Positions 5,278 to 8,392 of a stretch of DNA of 8,392 nt are shown here, one piece after another. Origin of the DNA: Xanthobacteraceae bacterium (GTDB lineage Bacteria; Pseudomonadota; Alphaproteobacteria; Rhizobiales; Xanthobacteraceae); NCBI GenBank assembly GCA_030036975.1, contig JASHSE010000010.1, positions 1 to 8,392 on the forward strand. The letters are read 5' to 3'. The notes below the pieces were generated by a model. That model did not search any database. It saw nothing but the letters and a program-made list of their open reading frames with translations, and was not told the DNA's origin. The translations under genes and the position numbers were made by a program. The number at the start of each line of letters is the position of its first letter. Position 1 is the first letter of the stretch.

Positions 5278-6012
5278 ATGATTGTGTCCGATCACACCAC
5301 CAAGGTGTTCGACGCCGAATTGACCAAGCTCACGCAGAAAGTTGCCGAGATGGGCGGTTGCGCCCAGAAGCAAGTGGTCGATGCCATGGACGCACTTAAT
5401 CGTCGCGACGTGGTTCTCGCGCAACGGGTCATTGCCGCGGATGCGACGGTCGACGAGTTCCAACGGCAGATCGAGCAAGGCGCGGTCGAGACCATTGCGT
5501 TGCGTCAACCGATGGCGGTCGACTTGCGTTCGCTGGTTGCGATCCTGCGGATCGCCAACGATCTCGAGCGGATCGGCGATTTGGCAAAGAACATCGGCAA
5601 GCGCGCGATTGCCATGGGTAACGAACGTCCGGCGCGGACCCTGGCGCGCGGCTTACGCCACATGACGACGCTTGCCATCACCCAGCTGAGCGCGGTGCTC
5701 GACAGCTTCGTCGGCCGGAGCGTTTTGAAGGCGCTCAAGGTTTGGGAAGACGATAGGAACATCGACGCGCTTTACGTGTCGCTGTTCCGCGAATTGCTGA
5801 CCTACACGATGGAGGATCCGGGTTCGATCTCGCTCTGCATTCACCTTTTGTTTTGCGCCAAGAACATCGAGCGAATCGGCGATCACACCACCAATATCGC
5901 CGAGGCGGTTCACTATATGGTCGAAGGCCACGCCATTGCCGGCGAGCGACCGAAGAGCGACGCGTTCAGCTATGCGGGAGAGGCACGCAGCAGCCTTGTC
6001 GTCACCGCATAG
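5278..6012 (+). CDS. phoU: Phosphate signalling/transport regulator PhoU
   Basis: PhoU is a cytoplasmic peripheral protein that links the PstSCAB phosphate transporter to the PhoR/PhoB two-component system and damps phosphate uptake and the Pho regulon. The 244-residue product has the two repeated three-helix PhoU domains. Each carries its metal-binding signature: NDLERIGDLAKNI (Glu97, Asp101) and KNIERIGDHTTNIAE (Glu198, Asp202). Family members start shortly before a (S)DHT-K-FD segment, so I chose ATG 5278, preceded by GGAAAG (5261-5266). GTG 5284 is also possible. The upstream ATG 5242 lies at the predicted transcription start. No pst, phoB or phoR genes flank it here, unlike the common pst-phoU-phoB order, so it may be an orphan or second copy. 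It ends 12 bp from the convergent psd stop. Confidence 0.94.
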   Translation: MIVSDHTTKVFDAELTKLTQKVAEMGGCAQKQVVDAMDALNRRDVVLAQRVIAADATVDEFQRQIEQGAVETIALRQPMAVDLRSLVAILRIANDLERIGDLAKNIGKRAIAMGNERPARTLARGLRHMTTLAITQLSAVLDSFVGRSVLKALKVWEDDRNIDALYVSLFRELLTYTMEDPGSISLCIHLLFCAKNIERIGDHTTNIAEAVHYMVEGHAIAGERPKSDAFSYAGEARSSLVVTA

Positions 6013-6024
6013 TCGTGAGCGTCC

Positions 6025-6885
6025 TCACGGCAGCCGCAGCAGCGCTTGGCCGACGCGAATCATCGCACCGTTTTGGACGTTGTCGCAGAGTGAGCAGCCG
6101 CCGGGTGCGAATACGATGATGGTCGAGCCGTGCTCGAACCAACCCAATTCGTCGCCCTTGCGGAATTCGGCATTGCAGGAAACGGTGCCGCCTCCGGCGT
6201 GCTTGAGGCGATCGAGATCGATGAAATTCAGGCGAATGCCGCAAACCAGGATGGCGCCGACCGGAACCAGGCTGATCGCCGCGCCGGTCGCGAGCTTCGC
6301 GTGCAGCACGGCGCGCTCGTTCTTGCAATAAAGCTTGTCGACGCGCCGCAGCGCGGCCGGATTGACGTTCCAACTGTCCCCCGCAATGTAGCCGACACGC
6401 TCGACGCGGCAGTCATGGGGGGCATGAAACCGATGGTACATGGCCGAAGTCAGGCGTAGCGTTACATAGCAGCCGTCGCGGTGCGCTGCGACGAGGTTTT
6501 GATCGCAGAGAAGCTCCGTCAGCGCGTAGTTTCTGCCCTTGATCTGATAGAGCTCGGTGCCGCGAATCCGCCCATGCGCGCCGATGATGGCATCGCACGG
6601 GCTGACCAGAACGTTCGGCGCCGGGTCGATCGGCCGCGCGCCGGGCTTCAATCGGCGCGTGAAGCAGTCATGCATGCTGCGGAATTCGGCGCCGTCTGCC
6701 TCGGTCAGATCAAGGCCGGAGAAATACCGCCATAAACCGATCGATACGTCGCGTATCAGCGGCTGTTCGATGCGGCTGAACCAGCCGGCAAACCGGCTCA
6801 ACGACCGGCGCGGCAGCCGGTTGGTGGCGAAGAAGTTGACGTCGTCCTGCTGCAAAATTCTCAACAGGCGGCTCTTGACCGTCAT
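6025..6885 (-). CDS. psd: Phosphatidylserine decarboxylase proenzyme
   Basis: This membrane-associated enzyme decarboxylates phosphatidylserine to phosphatidylethanolamine, the last step of the CDP-diacylglycerol route. The 286-residue proenzyme shows the self-cleavage site FEHGST (Gly253, Ser254, Thr255). Ser254 should become the pyruvoyl group of a 33-residue alpha chain. The other residues of the processing triad are visible: Asp98 in SPCDAIIG and His154 in YHRFHAPHDC. FFATNRLPRRSLSRFAGWFS (18-37) and CFTRRLKPGARPID are typical of the bacterial type I form. The ATG at 6883-6885 is preceded by GGGGAG about 11 bases upstream. psd is often next to pssA, but no pssA is in the window. It is convergent with phoU and divergent, by 35 bp, from the aminotransferase gene. 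Confidence 0.95.
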   Translation of the reverse strand: MTVKSRLLRILQQDDVNFFATNRLPRRSLSRFAGWFSRIEQPLIRDVSIGLWRYFSGLDLTEADGAEFRSMHDCFTRRLKPGARPIDPAPNVLVSPCDAIIGAHGRIRGTELYQIKGRNYALTELLCDQNLVAAHRDGCYVTLRLTSAMYHRFHAPHDCRVERVGYIAGDSWNVNPAALRRVDKLYCKNERAVLHAKLATGAAISLVPVGAILVCGIRLNFIDLDRLKHAGGGTVSCNAEFRKGDELGWFEHGSTIIVFAPGGCSLCDNVQNGAMIRVGQALLRLP

Positions 6886-6920
6886 GTGGACGTAAACTCC
6901 CCGCGCTATAGCCTGATTCG

Positions 6921-8392
6921 ATGGATTGGCATTGGCATGGCCTGACCTTGGCCACTTGCGGCGTCAGCACGGCCGTTCTGGCGGCGTCGCTGGCGACGGT
7001 GAAGCGCGGCGTGTGGCCCGGTGCCGGCAAACATCCATCGTTCGCCGGACATGTCCGTCTGGCGCAGCGCGTCGCGTCGCTGGTGCGCTTTTACGAATAT
7101 GACGAAAGCCGGTTGTTTTGCGCGGACGATGCGCCGCCGCAGGTCGCCGCGTGCCGCCGCGCCGGCTTCATGCGGCTTGCCGCACTTTATCAGACGCGTT
7201 TTGCCAAGACCGCCGCACTCGGCGCCGAGGCGCAGAGCGGCCTCTCCGATTTGCAGTTCACCGCAGCCTATCGGGTGCCGTTTCAGTTCAGCCGGTTCGT
7301 GCGCCGCCATCTCCAGGTCGGAGCCTTCCTGCAATCGTCCGCGGGCGTCACAGTGGAGGATATCGACGGCAATCGCTTCTACGATTTGAGCGGTTCCTAC
7401 GGCGTCAACCTTCTGGGCTACGATTTCTACAAGGCGGCGATCGCGCGCGCGGTCGAGCGCCTGCAGGCGCTTGGTCCGGTGCTCGGCGCCTACCATCCGA
7501 TCGTTGCCGATAATGTGCGGCGGCTGCAGCAGATTTCCGGACTCGACGAGGTGTCGTTCCACATGTCCGGAACCGAGGCGGTGATGCAGGCGGTGCGGTT
7601 GGCGCGCTATCACACCAGGCGGCGCACGCTGGTGCGTTTTGCCGGCGCCTATCACGGCTGGTGGGGCGACGTGCAGCCCGGCATCGGCAACCCGCTGCCG
7701 GCGCGCGACACCCTCACGTTGCGGGATGTTTCGGAAGGCACGTTGCGCATCCTCAAACGGCGGGGCGATATCGCTTGCGTTCTGGTGAATCCGCTGCAGG
7801 CGCTGCATCCCAACGCGAACGCGCCGACCGATTCGGCGCTGCTCGACAGCGCACGCCGCGCGGATTTCGACAGAGCGGCCTATGCCGAGTGGCTGCAGCG
7901 GCTGCGCGCGGTGTGCAGCGAACAAAACATCGTGCTGATTTTCGACGAAGTGTTTGTCGGGTTCCGGCTCGCGCGCGGCGGCGCCCAGGACTATTTCGGG
8001 GTCGCTGCCGACCTGGTCACCTACGGCAAGACCGTTGCCGGCGGCTTGCCGATCGGCGTCCTGTGCGGGCGCAAGGAGCTGATGAAGCGCTTTCGCGACG
8101 ATCGGCCTGCCGACATCTGCTTTGCCCGCGGCACGTTCAATTCGCATCCCTATGTCATGGCGGCGATGAACGAATTTCTCCGCACCCTCGACACGCCGCC
8201 GGCGCGCGAACTCTACAGCGATCTCGACGCGACCTGGAACCACCGGGCGTCGCGGCTCAACGCACGGCTCGAACAGGCGGGCGTGCCGGTGCGGGTTGCC
8301 AACATGTCGTCGATCTGGACGGTCTGCTATACGCAGCCCAGCCGATACAATTGGATGCTGCAATATTACCTGCGCGCCGAGGGTTTGGCACT
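6921..8392 (+). CDS. Class III PLP aminotransferase, glutamate-1-semialdehyde aminomutase-like (3' end outside window)
   Basis: The frame is open from ATG 6921 to the window edge, giving 490 residues with no stop. The fold-type I class III core begins near residue 115. It shows MSGTEA (Ser216-Glu219, phosphate binding), AYHGWW (Tyr244, His245), IFDEVFVGF (Asp342, which should hold the pyridine nitrogen), and TYGKTVAGGLPIG with Lys370 as the PLP lysine. GTFNSHPYVMAAM (404-416) fits the aminomutase/aminotransferase group. The first 110 or so residues are extra: a hydrophobic stretch (about 9-27) that could be a membrane anchor, then a basic region of no recognised family. True HemL is shorter and lacks this, so a role in haem synthesis is unlikely; the amino acceptor is unknown. 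An in-frame TAG at 6909-6911 makes ATG 6921 the first ATG, though no clear ribosome site precedes it. Confidence 0.85.
   Translation, partial: MDWHWHGLTLATCGVSTAVLAASLATVKRGVWPGAGKHPSFAGHVRLAQRVASLVRFYEYDESRLFCADDAPPQVAACRRAGFMRLAALYQTRFAKTAALGAEAQSGLSDLQFTAAYRVPFQFSRFVRRHLQVGAFLQSSAGVTVEDIDGNRFYDLSGSYGVNLLGYDFYKAAIARAVERLQALGPVLGAYHPIVADNVRRLQQISGLDEVSFHMSGTEAVMQAVRLARYHTRRRTLVRFAGAYHGWWGDVQPGIGNPLPARDTLTLRDVSEGTLRILKRRGDIACVLVNPLQALHPNANAPTDSALLDSARRADFDRAAYAEWLQRLRAVCSEQNIVLIFDEVFVGFRLARGGAQDYFGVAADLVTYGKTVAGGLPIGVLCGRKELMKRFRDDRPADICFARGTFNSHPYVMAAMNEFLRTLDTPPARELYSDLDATWNHRASRLNARLEQAGVPVRVANMSSIWTVCYTQPSRYNWMLQYYLRAEGLA

Noticed and set aside
6906..8363. Long minus-strand open frame of 485 codons
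   Set aside because: It is antisense to the aminotransferase frame, which has clear PLP motifs. The product is His/Arg-rich with no recognisable domain, typical of a shadow frame in GC-rich DNA.

Overview
The window reads as chromosomal DNA of a GC-rich alphaproteobacterium, most likely order Hyphomicrobiales near Bradyrhizobium, Rhodopseudomonas or Xanthobacteraceae. The protein styles (PhoU, SemiSWEET, LpxH-like phosphatase) fit this, as does the intergenic palindrome core (CCCTCTCCC...GGGAGAGGG) that is abundant in that order. No rRNA, tRNA, CRISPR array, phage gene or transposase is visible. The placement is inference from sequence style, not a database match.

Layout. Positions 32-267 and 1951-2186 hold two direct copies of one 236-bp element with 13-bp terminal inverted repeats and 4-bp CTAR target duplications, so they look like MITE-type non-autonomous mobile elements. 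Between them, on the minus strand, lies UDP-glucose 6-dehydrogenase (ugd, 268-1623) with a 327-bp upstream region. To the right, on the plus strand, come an integral membrane protein of the MprF N-terminal-domain/UPF0104 type (2307-3425), an overlapping diacylglycerol kinase dgkA (3397-3750), and an LpxH-like metallophosphoesterase (3958-4779). A small SemiSWEET-type transporter (4813-5085, minus) is divergent from phoU (5278-6012, plus). phoU ends tail to tail with phosphatidylserine decarboxylase psd (6025-6885, minus). psd is divergent, across 35 bp, from a class III PLP aminotransferase of the glutamate-1-semialdehyde aminomutase type (6921 to beyond the window end).

How the genes relate. 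Most of the genes concern the cell envelope: sugar-nucleotide supply for polysaccharide (ugd), a phospholipid flippase-like membrane protein, diacylglycerol recycling (dgkA), a lipid A or sugar-nucleotide-lipid phosphatase, and phosphatidylethanolamine synthesis (psd). They are transcribed in several directions, so this is a functional neighbourhood and not one operon; only the MprF-like gene and dgkA look translationally coupled. phoU stands away from any pst genes here but has a good match to a PHO box, with a correctly spaced -10, so it is probably an independently PhoB-controlled gene. This promoter also argues for the phoU start at 5278.

The most notable non-coding signals are the paired MITE-like elements, each abutting a stop codon made by its target duplication, the PHO box, a 16-bp perfect palindrome next to it, and a dyad ahead of the MprF-like gene. 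I see no convincing new multi-gene system.
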